Positions 7,911 through 16,345 of a stretch of 46,649 bases of DNA are shown here, in pieces. The stretch is taken from NCBI GenBank assembly GCA_944372665.1, contig CALVZV010000006.1, positions 1 through 46,649 of the forward strand. Direction: 5' to 3'. This stretch comes from an uncultured Clostridia bacterium. GTDB lineage: Bacteria; Bacillota; Clostridia; Christensenellales; DTU072. The notes below the pieces were generated by a model. The model worked only from the letters and a program-made list of their open reading frames with translations, was not told where the DNA came from and did not search any database. The translations under genes were made by a program, and so were the position numbers. The number at the start of each line of letters is the position of its first letter. Position 1 is the first letter of the stretch.

Positions 7911-10900
7911 TTATACCGGCGGTATATCCGCATTTTCGTCCGAAGCGCCGAAATATTCGGCAGCCGACGCGAAAATATCCTCGATCAGCGCCCTCTCTCC
8001 CAACAGGAACCCCGTTTTTTCGGGCAAAGCGAAAAAGCCCAGCACGCGGCCGTCGGGCGAGGTCAGCGCAGCGACCGCAAAATCGGATGACGACGGATTG
8101 AACGGATACGCCGACGTCGGCATTCCCACGGGATCGACGAACTGAGCGGCTATCTGCCCCGACGCAAGCAGCTTCCTGAGCATATCGGGCTCTATCTCGG
8201 CGCGCATGTCCTTACCCGCCGCGGCGGCAAAGTACGAATATCCCAGACCCGTTTTTGTCAGAAGCGGAGAAAATCTGTTGGCTATCCTTATCCTGGGTAT
8301 CTTCGCGGACGGCTCTCGTGAAGGCGATGCGGTCAGCTTCACGCCGGAATCCCTGACGTGTTCCGTGCTGCCCTTTGACAGCAGCCCTATTTCCGCCAGC
8401 GCGCGGCTGCCCTCGCCGGTAGCCAGAATCAATCCCTCGTTTCGGTAGATCAATTCGTTCATCGCGTCGGTCACGACGGGCTTAAGCATCAGATTATACA
8501 GCTTCCCGCCGTCGGCATAGCCGCCGTAGGCGCTTCTGCCCACCACGGCAAGCATGTCGGATGAAGCTATTTTTTCTCTGACCGTCCTGTACAGGTTCTG
8601 GTCCTCGACGGTGTTTTTGCCGACATACACCGATTCGACTCTGAAATTCTTTCTGCAGGCGAATTCCGTCACCGCACCCTCGGAAGAATAATCGCAGTGC
8701 AGCACCGTGAGCCTAGGCATTTTTACGCTCCCCACTCTCAGCGGCGGCGCTTTTTGGGAAACGGGCGCCACGGGATACCGCTGGTCGGGGCGGTTTTCAA
8801 ACGGATACCTGCTGACCAACCTGTCAAGTTCGGAATGAGTTATGTTGAACGCCGTGCTCCTGATCCTGGCGGTGTCGTCCACCACCCCCACGTATTCCGG
8901 ATCGAACGACGAAAATTCGTCTGCATCGTCTACGGCAAGCAGTATCTCGCCCGAGTTGACGTAGCTCTCGGGAGGTCTTGACGAAAACGAGAAGCCAAGC
9001 CTTTCTCCGGAAGTGCCTTCGATGACGGTTTTGGCCACGCCGTTGTTGACAAGCCGCGCCGCAGTCAGATTCCCCGTAGTAAAGTTGATGCTTATCTGCG
9101 CGGCAAGCTTCAGTACGAACTTAAAGTCAGGGATACCGAATTCGTCTTTCGGGATAACTATTTTATAAATTCTGTCGCCCTTGCGAAACGATCCGTCCTT
9201 AAGCGACTCCGAAGTCGTCATACCCGCCGCCGCCATAAATACCTCTGGACGCGATCCGCGAGTCATGCCTTTACCGACGGAAAATCCCAGCGAACACAGC
9301 GAAAGAGCGTTCTCAAGATAGAACACGCCGAGCGCCTCTTCCATCAGCATGCCCTTGCATTCTTCCGAGTCCGGAACTATATAGGCGGGATTGAGCACGA
9401 TATCGTAAATCGAAACGCCCGAAATTACGAGTTTGAGCACTGCGTCCAGCGCGGTGTTTACGGCGCGCGTAAACAGATCGCCGCCTACAGCGGCGTTCGA
9501 CACCGCCATGACGTTTACCGCGTCGCCGTATCCGTGAAAATCGGGTTTTAGCGCGGCGACGGAATTGGGCGTTGTCTGATTGGAGCCCGACATCTGCCCC
9601 AGCACCGTGCCCGCGCCGCCCATGGCGTTTAGACTGATGCCCTCGGACATGTTCATCACGGCGTTTCTGATATCTTCGCCGGTTTCCGAAACGCGTTTTA
9701 CGAACGGTTCCCCGGCGGAATCCAAAACATAGCGCGAAAACGACTGTCTGCGTCTTAGCAGCACGTGCATGGAAAGGCTGATGAGTTCCGTACCGTTGGA
9801 GAGCAGTCTGAATTTATATCTGGATGTGAACTTGCCTATGACGTTGAATTTAAAGGAATATTTATCCGCAGCGGCCTTGACCAGGGCGGTTTTGCCGCGT
9901 TTTACAGCCAAAGTCACGCGGTTAAGGCTCTTTTCCATAATAAAGTCCTCTCCCGCTTCGCCGAAATCGCCTGCTTCGCCGATCTCTATGTCGAAACCGC
10001 TGCCCATAGCTATTATTCCGTTGAGCAGTCCGTTATCCGCATACGACGCGCGCTGAAGCATGTCGCCGAGATTGATCTCCCTCAAAAACGCATTGAGTTT
10101 ACGCACGTTTTCGCGTTCGGTGTCCTTTATCTCGATATACGCGATCGCGTCGCCGGGTTCGGGGTTGGCGGAACCGATCTGCGGAAAGGTCGAAAAGCCC
10201 ATGACCGTCGCCTTGGTCAGCGGCTTTTCCACACCGACGCAGTCGGAACCGAAGTCGAACGCCGCCGCGTCCAGCGATTCCGCATAGCGCGCGAACGCCG
10301 TCGCTCTCTCGGGCGTCGTGCCGCCGGGTTCCTCTCTGACAAAAACTTTGGGCAGCGCGCCGGCGACCGTGCATTCCATGGCGGCGCGTCTTTCGGCGTT
10401 CATAAAGTCGTCGTCCCATTTTGTAATCAGATACGAAAAATAACGTATCCGCCTGTTTTTATCGAAAATGGCGCATTCTTCGGAGACGCGCCCCGCGCCG
10501 ACCAGCACGGAATCGCGGTTGTCTGCCGCCACGGCTTTTACGTTCAGCATCTGCATGTCGGCAAGCGTTCTGTTGACGCCCGGCGAAAATTTGCGGTGAA
10601 GCTCCTCGTATTTTGTAAGCGCCTTTCTGACGTGCGGATTATCCGAAACGACGCTCACCTCGCCTATTTCCCTGGTAAAATGAGAGCGCGGAAGATTCCA
10701 GTAAGAGTCTATTATTTTCAGCGTAAGCACGCTTGGGGTATTCTTTGCAAGCGCTTTCTGCAGCTTTTTCAGCTCCGCACAGCCGATGTTAAGCCCCAGA
10801 TCGTGCGCCAGCGCAGACAGCGTTTTGTCGTCGAAAGCCGAAAATCCGTTGATTTTTCTGTGCAGTTGAAAATCCGAAAAGTCCGGCGGCGCGGACTTTT

Positions 10901-10943
10901 CTTTTGAAAGGTTCTTGAATATTTTTTTCGGTTCGAGACTCAT
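7911..10943 (-). CDS. PurL (FGAM synthase)-like protein, predicted pseudoenzyme
   Basis: 1010 residues. Overall order matches clade II FGAM synthase: a linker domain (GFSAFDDKTLSALAHDLGLN, 33-52), two AIRS-like halves (GAGTVLGQMSG near 443; TSPDGRVLG near 961) and a C-terminal glutamine amidotransferase domain from about 741. Key motifs are changed. DTYWSDHCRHTTF is DSYWNLPRSHFT (79-90). The region expected to hold ETHNHPTE reads KWDDDFMNA (175-183). GICNGFQAL reads ATGEGSRAL (841-849), so the glutaminase Cys is Gly843. The C-terminal HPE/HSE reads LPE (973-975), losing the His. The N-terminal PurS-like domain is also missing. I start at 10943, 7 bases after the lipoprotein stop; a start at 11021 would overlap it by 70 bases. 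No purine genes are nearby. Probably not an FGAM synthase. Confidence 0.82.
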   Translation of the reverse strand: MSLEPKKIFKNLSKEKSAPPDFSDFQLHRKINGFSAFDDKTLSALAHDLGLNIGCAELKKLQKALAKNTPSVLTLKIIDSYWNLPRSHFTREIGEVSVVSDNPHVRKALTKYEELHRKFSPGVNRTLADMQMLNVKAVAADNRDSVLVGAGRVSEECAIFDKNRRIRYFSYLITKWDDDFMNAERRAAMECTVAGALPKVFVREEPGGTTPERATAFARYAESLDAAAFDFGSDCVGVEKPLTKATVMGFSTFPQIGSANPEPGDAIAYIEIKDTERENVRKLNAFLREINLGDMLQRASYADNGLLNGIIAMGSGFDIEIGEAGDFGEAGEDFIMEKSLNRVTLAVKRGKTALVKAAADKYSFKFNVIGKFTSRYKFRLLSNGTELISLSMHVLLRRRQSFSRYVLDSAGEPFVKRVSETGEDIRNAVMNMSEGISLNAMGGAGTVLGQMSGSNQTTPNSVAALKPDFHGYGDAVNVMAVSNAAVGGDLFTRAVNTALDAVLKLVISGVSIYDIVLNPAYIVPDSEECKGMLMEEALGVFYLENALSLCSLGFSVGKGMTRGSRPEVFMAAAGMTTSESLKDGSFRKGDRIYKIVIPKDEFGIPDFKFVLKLAAQISINFTTGNLTAARLVNNGVAKTVIEGTSGERLGFSFSSRPPESYVNSGEILLAVDDADEFSSFDPEYVGVVDDTARIRSTAFNITHSELDRLVSRYPFENRPDQRYPVAPVSQKAPPLRVGSVKMPRLTVLHCDYSSEGAVTEFACRKNFRVESVYVGKNTVEDQNLYRTVREKIASSDMLAVVGRSAYGGYADGGKLYNLMLKPVVTDAMNELIYRNEGLILATGEGSRALAEIGLLSKGSTEHVRDSGVKLTASPSREPSAKIPRIRIANRFSPLLTKTGLGYSYFAAAAGKDMRAEIEPDMLRKLLASGQIAAQFVDPVGMPTSAYPFNPSSSDFAVAALTSPDGRVLGFFALPEKTGFLLGERALIEDIFASAAEYFGASDENADIPPV

Positions 10944-10950
10944 ACGCCAA

Positions 10951-13900
10951 TCAGTCCAGCGGATAGATATCCGTACCGAATGCTTCCGCGTAAACTTCGT
11001 CGGAGGAATACTCGTCCGCAACCGAGCTTAACACGTACAGTTCCGCGTCCAGAGCCACGCCTTCGAACGCGCCTGCCTCCGCGGCGACCTTTTCGCTCTT
11101 GAGAATACTAATCTTCTCGAGATAGAACGCTTCCGCGAATGCGTCGGCGGATATGCTTTCCAGCGCCGAAGAAGCGCCTATCGTCAGGCTTTCCACAACG
11201 GTGCCCGCGAACGCGCCGGCGGCGATACAGCTGAATTCGTCGGACAAAATTAGTTCTTTTACCGAACCCTCGTAACGGATAAGCGCACTGCCCAGCCTGA
11301 GATAATATCCGTCCCGTTCCAACGCCTCATATGCGTCGTCGAACGCGCCTTTTCCTATCGCAACCACCTCCGAAGCTTCGGCAATCGTGACCGACTGCAG
11401 CGAAATGCAATACCTGAACGCGTATTCGCCTACTGTCTGCAGCGAGGCGGGAAGGCTGACGTATTCCAGCGAGTCGTCGCCGTCGAAAGCGTATGCGCCT
11501 ATCTCTTTAAGAACTCCGTTGTCCAAATCGACGTCCGTCAGGTTCCTGTTGTTGGCAAACGCGCCGCCGGCTATCCTTTCGACGCCGGCGGGAAGCACAT
11601 AGCTGCCGTCCGCCGCTACGGGCAGATACAGATACAGCGTTTTACCGTCCGCCGAGGTCAGCGCACCGTTGCCGAAGGCGAACGCCGTGCCGTCATAAAC
11701 GACGTTACTCAGCGACGACAGACCCTTGAACGCGTTGTCCTCGATGACCGTCAGATTGTCGGGCAGACTTAGCTCGGTAATGAACAGCAGCGAATCGAAA
11801 CCCGCGAACGCACCTGCGCCCAAAGTGGTGACGGGCTTGTTGAGGTGCGTCTCAGGAATGTAAACGGAAAGCGTCGAGAACTCCTCCGCAGCGGAAGCGA
11901 AGCCCGTAACTTTATATGCCGTTATGTTGCCCGAATCGTCGTATATGGGTTCGTAAACCAGTCCTTCGGTGCCCAACAGCTTATCCGTCCACTTGGCATA
12001 AAAATCGACGTTGCCGTTAATGCGGTAGCTTGCCGGATCGACGGCTCTGACGTAAGACGGATCCAGATACCAGCCTTCGAACACGAAATCGCCCTGCGCC
12101 ACGCCGCCGCCCTCGACATAGTCGGGGTATCCCGGCACGGTCGGCGAAGGTACGTTCGCGACGAAGCTGTCGTATTTTACGTTGAGGCTGGTCTGAAGCT
12201 CGAACGACACGGAATAGCCCGTCTGGGCGCTACCCGTATAAACGACCCTGTAGAAATTCGCCGGATACGTCTTGGGCATGGCGCTCGCATAAATAGCGGT
12301 ATCGTACCTTACGTCGGGATCGTAAACGTGCGAACAGTTGACGGTGAAAGTGCCGGCGGACTGATATATCTGTGTCGTCGACGGCATGTCGGAAGTCCAG
12401 TACGACGGATTCGGCGGTTCAGCGCCCGCGCCCGCAGGCACGTCCTTTATCGCTTTGAAAACGGTATTCAGGTGCACCACCCTGTCGCCTTCGCCGTACT
12501 CCGAAGCCGGATCGTACGAATCCAGCGAATCCAGACCGGAAACGTCGTAATAATACCAATAATTTACGTCATAGCCGTCTATTGTGACTTCAGGCACTTT
12601 GACTATAGCGTTCCCGTTGTCGTCGGGCTGAACTAACTGGGTCGTTTCGAACGCAGCGTAAGGTGCGCCCGCAGGAGATCTGAAAACCACGGTATACGGC
12701 TTGCGCACGGGTTCGGCATAGAACGATATGTCGTTTTCCACGTTTCTCGGAAACGAAACCACCGAACTCGGCGTCTTGCCGCTCGACGAATACCAAATCA
12801 GCTCGAAAACGTCGAAAGGATATTGATATTCCGTCTCGATGCGGTTCAGAATGTCTATGCCGGGGCTGACCTCATCGCCGTATTGAATCGAATACGACGC
12901 CAGCAATGACGGCGACTGGCTGTTGGCAGGCGACAGATAATACGAAACGATATAGGAATTGGCGGTATATCTGGCAACCACGTCGTAATCGCGCGTCATC
13001 CGTATCGTATCCAGCACCGCATATTCCAGATTGCCGCCCTCGGTACGTACGTACCACGTTCCGGTATGTCCCGCTTTTTCGGGCACACCGGGAACTGAGG
13101 AAATACATTCGTTATATTTCGCTGTACGCGTGATCTGCGCGCCCGTTGTGTCTTGTGCCGGCACGGTCTGTTCCTCGTCCAGCCAGAATCGCATCGTAAA
13201 TACCGAATCGGTGTATTGCGCGATAAATCTCCTGTCCTCGGAAACCGATCCGTACAGAGGCGTTCTGCCCGTAGCCGCGTCCAGCCATACCCCTGTCGCG
13301 CCCGCCACGGCGGGAACTTCGGGAACGGGCTCGACGTCGCTTTGCAGCTTGGTGCCGTATGCGACGCTGAAAATATATGCATAGCCCTCCACGGGTTTGC
13401 CGTCGAAATTGATACTGGTCTTGACTATAGGCACGCCGAACTGTTCGGCGCCTTCAACCGCCCACGGAGTGTCCTCCCGCTCCACCAGATAGGTCAGAGT
13501 CACCATTTTTATCGTGTAATTTATGCGGACGCTGAGGTCGTTGTAAACTGTATATGTCGCGCCCGGCTCGTCGAAAACAAGAGTCTCGACGGTATTCCCG
13601 TTGTCGTCGAATACGCTGACGGTATAATTTACGAATTCGTACTGGACGTCCGACACCGGCGCGGGGAAGGTTATGGATGTGCCGTATTCTATCCCGGTGC
13701 GGTTTTCGACCAATCCCCAGTTATCGCCGTCGCGGTATGCGGTAAAGCGCACGTCGAAAGAACGGATGTCTGACCAGCACGCGTAAACGACGGTATCGCG
13801 TGCGATCGTCCTGCCCGCCGTAAACAGAGTACCCGAAGAAAACTCCGCGGAAGTATACCAGCCCTTGAAAGTATAGCCCACGCGCTCGGGCGTAGCCACG

Positions 13901-14400
13901 GTATCCACTTTGCCGCCATAATAACCGATACGCCATATAACGGAGCCGGTATCGTCCGTGTACGCCTCGCCCGAAGCGTCATCGGGGAACGCGGCGCCGG
14001 CACCGGCGTTATACGTTACGTAATACGTGGCGACCTCGGAAACCATGTAGGTCTTGATCGGGATATACAGCGATGCGCCCTGATACATCACCCTGACGCT
14101 CACGGTTCGCGCCGCTTCGGTCGAAGCAATGACGTCGGGTTCTATCATCGACGTGGTCACGGTGACTTCTTCAAGTGCGTTGCCTTCGGAATCGTAAAGG
14201 CTGAATCTGAAAGCGGACCAATCCACTTTGCCCGCCTCGAAAACGTAAACCCCCAGCGAAGCGTCGTAATACGCCTCGGCGGATGCGGGGTCGAGTTTTA
14301 TGGTATATGCGGGCGTATCCGAATCGACACATCCCGCCGCGATTGCGGCGATCGCAATCAAAGCGACAATTACTGTAATTAATCCGATTTTTCTGCGCAT
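10951..14400 (-). CDS. Surface lipoprotein with InlB-type and BspA-type repeats
   Basis: 1149 residues from the start at 14400. A farther upstream ATG at 14460 lies upstream of the promoter and is excluded. It has a lipoprotein signal peptide with lipobox IAAGC, Cys24 being the lipidated residue. Several Listeria-Bacteroides (InlB B) repeats of the type YTFKGWYTSAEF...VVYACW and FVFEGWYLDPSY...VDFYAKW fill the first two thirds. The last 330 residues are BspA-type leucine-rich repeats (LPDNLTVIEDNAFKGLSSLS, LPASLQTVGEYAFRYCISLQ and similar). Such proteins are displayed on the outer face of the membrane and often bind host or other ligands. First gene of the nine-gene minus-strand operon. The ligand cannot be predicted. 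Confidence 0.88.
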   Translation of the reverse strand: MRRKIGLITVIVALIAIAAIAAGCVDSDTPAYTIKLDPASAEAYYDASLGVYVFEAGKVDWSAFRFSLYDSEGNALEEVTVTTSMIEPDVIASTEAARTVSVRVMYQGASLYIPIKTYMVSEVATYYVTYNAGAGAAFPDDASGEAYTDDTGSVIWRIGYYGGKVDTVATPERVGYTFKGWYTSAEFSSGTLFTAGRTIARDTVVYACWSDIRSFDVRFTAYRDGDNWGLVENRTGIEYGTSITFPAPVSDVQYEFVNYTVSVFDDNGNTVETLVFDEPGATYTVYNDLSVRINYTIKMVTLTYLVEREDTPWAVEGAEQFGVPIVKTSINFDGKPVEGYAYIFSVAYGTKLQSDVEPVPEVPAVAGATGVWLDAATGRTPLYGSVSEDRRFIAQYTDSVFTMRFWLDEEQTVPAQDTTGAQITRTAKYNECISSVPGVPEKAGHTGTWYVRTEGGNLEYAVLDTIRMTRDYDVVARYTANSYIVSYYLSPANSQSPSLLASYSIQYGDEVSPGIDILNRIETEYQYPFDVFELIWYSSSGKTPSSVVSFPRNVENDISFYAEPVRKPYTVVFRSPAGAPYAAFETTQLVQPDDNGNAIVKVPEVTIDGYDVNYWYYYDVSGLDSLDSYDPASEYGEGDRVVHLNTVFKAIKDVPAGAGAEPPNPSYWTSDMPSTTQIYQSAGTFTVNCSHVYDPDVRYDTAIYASAMPKTYPANFYRVVYTGSAQTGYSVSFELQTSLNVKYDSFVANVPSPTVPGYPDYVEGGGVAQGDFVFEGWYLDPSYVRAVDPASYRINGNVDFYAKWTDKLLGTEGLVYEPIYDDSGNITAYKVTGFASAAEEFSTLSVYIPETHLNKPVTTLGAGAFAGFDSLLFITELSLPDNLTVIEDNAFKGLSSLSNVVYDGTAFAFGNGALTSADGKTLYLYLPVAADGSYVLPAGVERIAGGAFANNRNLTDVDLDNGVLKEIGAYAFDGDDSLEYVSLPASLQTVGEYAFRYCISLQSVTIAEASEVVAIGKGAFDDAYEALERDGYYLRLGSALIRYEGSVKELILSDEFSCIAAGAFAGTVVESLTIGASSALESISADAFAEAFYLEKISILKSEKVAAEAGAFEGVALDAELYVLSSVADEYSSDEVYAEAFGTDIYPLD

Positions 14401-14424
14401 AATTCCGAACTCTTTGACGAATCC

Positions 14425-14453
14425 ACTATAACATTTTTCGGAGTACCTGTCAA
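14425..14453 (-). promoter_or_regulatory. Strong sigma-A-type promoter of the nine-gene operon
   Basis: On the minus strand a perfect -35 TTGACA (14448-14453), a 17-base spacer and -10 TATAGT (14425-14430). Transcription should start near 14418, leaving about 18 bases before the lipoprotein ATG at 14400. I see no comparably good promoter or terminator until the end of the fucosidase gene. Confidence 0.85.
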
Positions 14454-14524
14454 TATACATTTATAATTTAAATATAGCGCGTGTACGGCGGCTTGGAGAA
14501 AACACCCCGTCCGCTTCGAAGCTA

Positions 14525-14553
14525 TTGATTCTGACGCCCAAACGTGTTAAAAT
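14525..14553 (+). promoter_or_regulatory. Probable promoter of the PI-PLC-like / MBL gene pair
   Basis: TTGATT (14525-14530), 17-base spacer, TAAAAT (14548-14553), about 40 bases before the start codon at 14593. It is divergent from the lipoprotein promoter, with about 70 bases between the two -35 regions. Confidence 0.55.
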
Positions 14554-14592
14554 CGACACGGAAGCCACATTAACTGTTCACGGAGAACCGAA

Positions 14593-15495
14593 ATGATTTT
14601 CAACGATTGGATGAGCTTTATAAAACCCGGAGTCAGAATCAACAGACTCGCCATACCGGGCGCGCATAACGCGTGCACTGCGGGCATGAGCAGACAGGCA
14701 TGCTGTCAGAACGACACGGTAGCCGTGCAGCTTGCCTACGGCGTCAGGCACTTCTGCATAAGACTGGATACGGACAGGAAAGGCAACGTGGTATGCTGCC
14801 ACGGCATTTCCAAGGGTCAGACTCTGACCGAAGCGCTATGCGGCGTAAAAGAGTTCATGGACGAAAACCCTTCCGAAGTGCTTTTGCTGGACGTGCGCGA
14901 ATATTACGACCAAAAGCTTTTCGGGCCGCTGGTGATGACCTACCGCGCCGACCCCGAAAAAGTCAACGAAGCCCTCGCCCGCACCGTCATGCCCGAAAAA
15001 TACGCCTATACCGACTTTACGGAAATAGGTTCGGTAAGCATAGGCGACGTTCTGGACGCCGGCAAGCGCTTTATACTGATGAACGAAAAAGAAGAATACG
15101 CCTATTCCAAAAAAACCGACATCAACCTGCCGTGGGAGAAAAAAGTCAACGGCTCCCAGGCATATAAATTCACACGCGAGACTTTAAGATTTTTCGACGA
15201 CTATCCCTCGGAGGGCATCTACATTTTCCAAACGCAGCAGACGCCCAACCTCGGCACGGAGATAGGCATAAAATCGCCGATAAAACTAGACGAAAGCCTC
15301 CGCGGGCATTTCGACTACCTTATAGAAGGGATACGATCCGAACCGCGGTATCTGGAGAGAGCCAACGTGATTGCCGGCGACTTCATGACGGAATCGTATA
15401 TGAAGTCCTCGCTGATACTCTCGCTCAACCTCGATAAGGATGCGGTGATAACGGAAAAACGCGGAGAATATGCGGAGGGAATAAAATGGAACTGA
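14593..15495 (+). CDS. PI-PLC X-domain-like phosphodiesterase
   Basis: 300 residues. The N-terminal half matches bacterial phosphatidylinositol-specific phospholipase C: RLAIPGAHNACT with the first catalytic His25, YGVRHFCIRLDTD for the conserved GVR-x(3)-R strand, and VVCCHG with the second catalytic His70. LTEALCGVKEFMDENPSEVLLLDVRE follows the family helix-strand pattern. These enzymes cleave phosphodiester bonds by acid-base catalysis with a cyclic intermediate, without metal. There is no signal peptide, so unlike secreted PI-PLCs it should be cytosolic and its substrate is unlikely to be host membrane. The start is backed by GGAG seven bases upstream. The gene ends inside the next one (10-base overlap). 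Confidence 0.8.
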   Translation: MIFNDWMSFIKPGVRINRLAIPGAHNACTAGMSRQACCQNDTVAVQLAYGVRHFCIRLDTDRKGNVVCCHGISKGQTLTEALCGVKEFMDENPSEVLLLDVREYYDQKLFGPLVMTYRADPEKVNEALARTVMPEKYAYTDFTEIGSVSIGDVLDAGKRFILMNEKEEYAYSKKTDINLPWEKKVNGSQAYKFTRETLRFFDDYPSEGIYIFQTQQTPNLGTEIGIKSPIKLDESLRGHFDYLIEGIRSEPRYLERANVIAGDFMTESYMKSSLILSLNLDKDAVITEKRGEYAEGIKWN

Positions 15496-16175
15496 AAGCG
15501 CTGGGAATCTACGGACCCTATCCCAAAGCGGGCGGCTCGGCATGCAGCTCGTATCTGGTCAGAACCGAAAAAGCCAAACTGGTTCTGGATTTCGGAACAG
15601 GGGCTCTGACAAGGCTATCCGCAGAGGAAGACGTTAGCTCGGTTGACGCGATAATCCTGTCGCATACCCATTTCGACCATGTGTCGGATATGCTGCCGCT
15701 GACCTATTTAATGGAACAGCGCCCCGGAAAGTTGAGAGTATATATGCCGGAAACAAAGGATAATTGGTATCTTAAGATACTGAATAAAACTTGTTTTGAG
15801 GCATACGAAGTCAATGCCGGCGACAAGACGGAAATAAACGGGGCCGTTGTTGAATTTTTTCCTGCCAGGCACACCGTACCCACGCTCGGCGTCAGGATAA
15901 CCGACTCCGGGAAAAGCCTTTATTACACAGGCGACACGGTATGGTTCGACGAACTGACCGAGTATGTACGCGGCGCGGATACCGTACTTGCGGATGCGGC
16001 AAAGCCGCTGGGCTTTAAAGGACCGCACATGAGTTACGACAAAGCCGGGCTGCTGAAAGCGGCGTCGGGCGGCAAAGTGATACTGACGCATCTGTCTCCC
16101 GATTTCGACCCGTCTTCCGCTCTCGTCGACCCGGACATAAAGGTAGCCGAGGAAGGAAAGACTTATTCCTTTTAA
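15486..16175 (+). CDS. Metallo-beta-lactamase-fold hydrolase (YhfI-like)
   Basis: 229 residues. Typical zinc site of the MBL superfamily: SHTHFDH with His60, His62, Asp64 and His65, a later ARHTVP His, YYTGDT with the bridging Asp, and ILTHLSP at the C-terminal end. Size and layout fit the small RNase Z-like/YhfI group, most likely acting on a phosphodiester or small cyclic ester. The start overlaps the PI-PLC-like gene by 10 bases with GGAGG seven to eight bases upstream, so the pair is co-translated and may act in sequence: one phosphodiesterase opening or making a cyclic phosphate, the other hydrolysing it. The substrate is unknown. The 170 bases downstream contain only the ppdK terminator. 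Confidence 0.85.
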   Translation: MELKALGIYGPYPKAGGSACSSYLVRTEKAKLVLDFGTGALTRLSAEEDVSSVDAIILSHTHFDHVSDMLPLTYLMEQRPGKLRVYMPETKDNWYLKILNKTCFEAYEVNAGDKTEINGAVVEFFPARHTVPTLGVRITDSGKSLYYTGDTVWFDELTEYVRGADTVLADAAKPLGFKGPHMSYDKAGLLKAASGGKVILTHLSPDFDPSSALVDPDIKVAEEGKTYSF

Positions 16176-16284
16176 TTTACGTAATTATTAGATAAACCCC
16201 GGCATTTGACCGACTTTTTTGCACTTTTTTCTCAAGCTGCAACCAGACAGTTTTACGACGCGCCAAGTCACTAAAACGCGACGT

Positions 16285-16321
16285 CAAAAAACAGGGCTTA
16301 TCCGCTGTAGATAAGCCCTGT
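16285..16321 (-). terminator. Terminator of ppdK
   Basis: Minus strand: perfect 12-bp stem ACAGGGCTTATC / GATAAGCCCTGT with a 7-base loop, followed by six T residues. It lies about 25 bases after the ppdK stop. No T run follows in the plus direction. Confidence 0.9.
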
Positions 16322-16345
16322 ACGAGTGTTTATATCGACGTACGA

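Noticed and set aside
9765-10907. 380-codon plus-strand frame opposite the PurL-like gene
   Set aside because: No domain pattern and no ribosome site; the minus-strand frame shows clear PurL homology, so this is an antisense shadow.
10943-11021. Longer N-terminus for the PurL-like protein
   Set aside because: It would overlap the lipoprotein gene by 70 bases and adds a basic stretch with no resemblance to the PurS-like domain.
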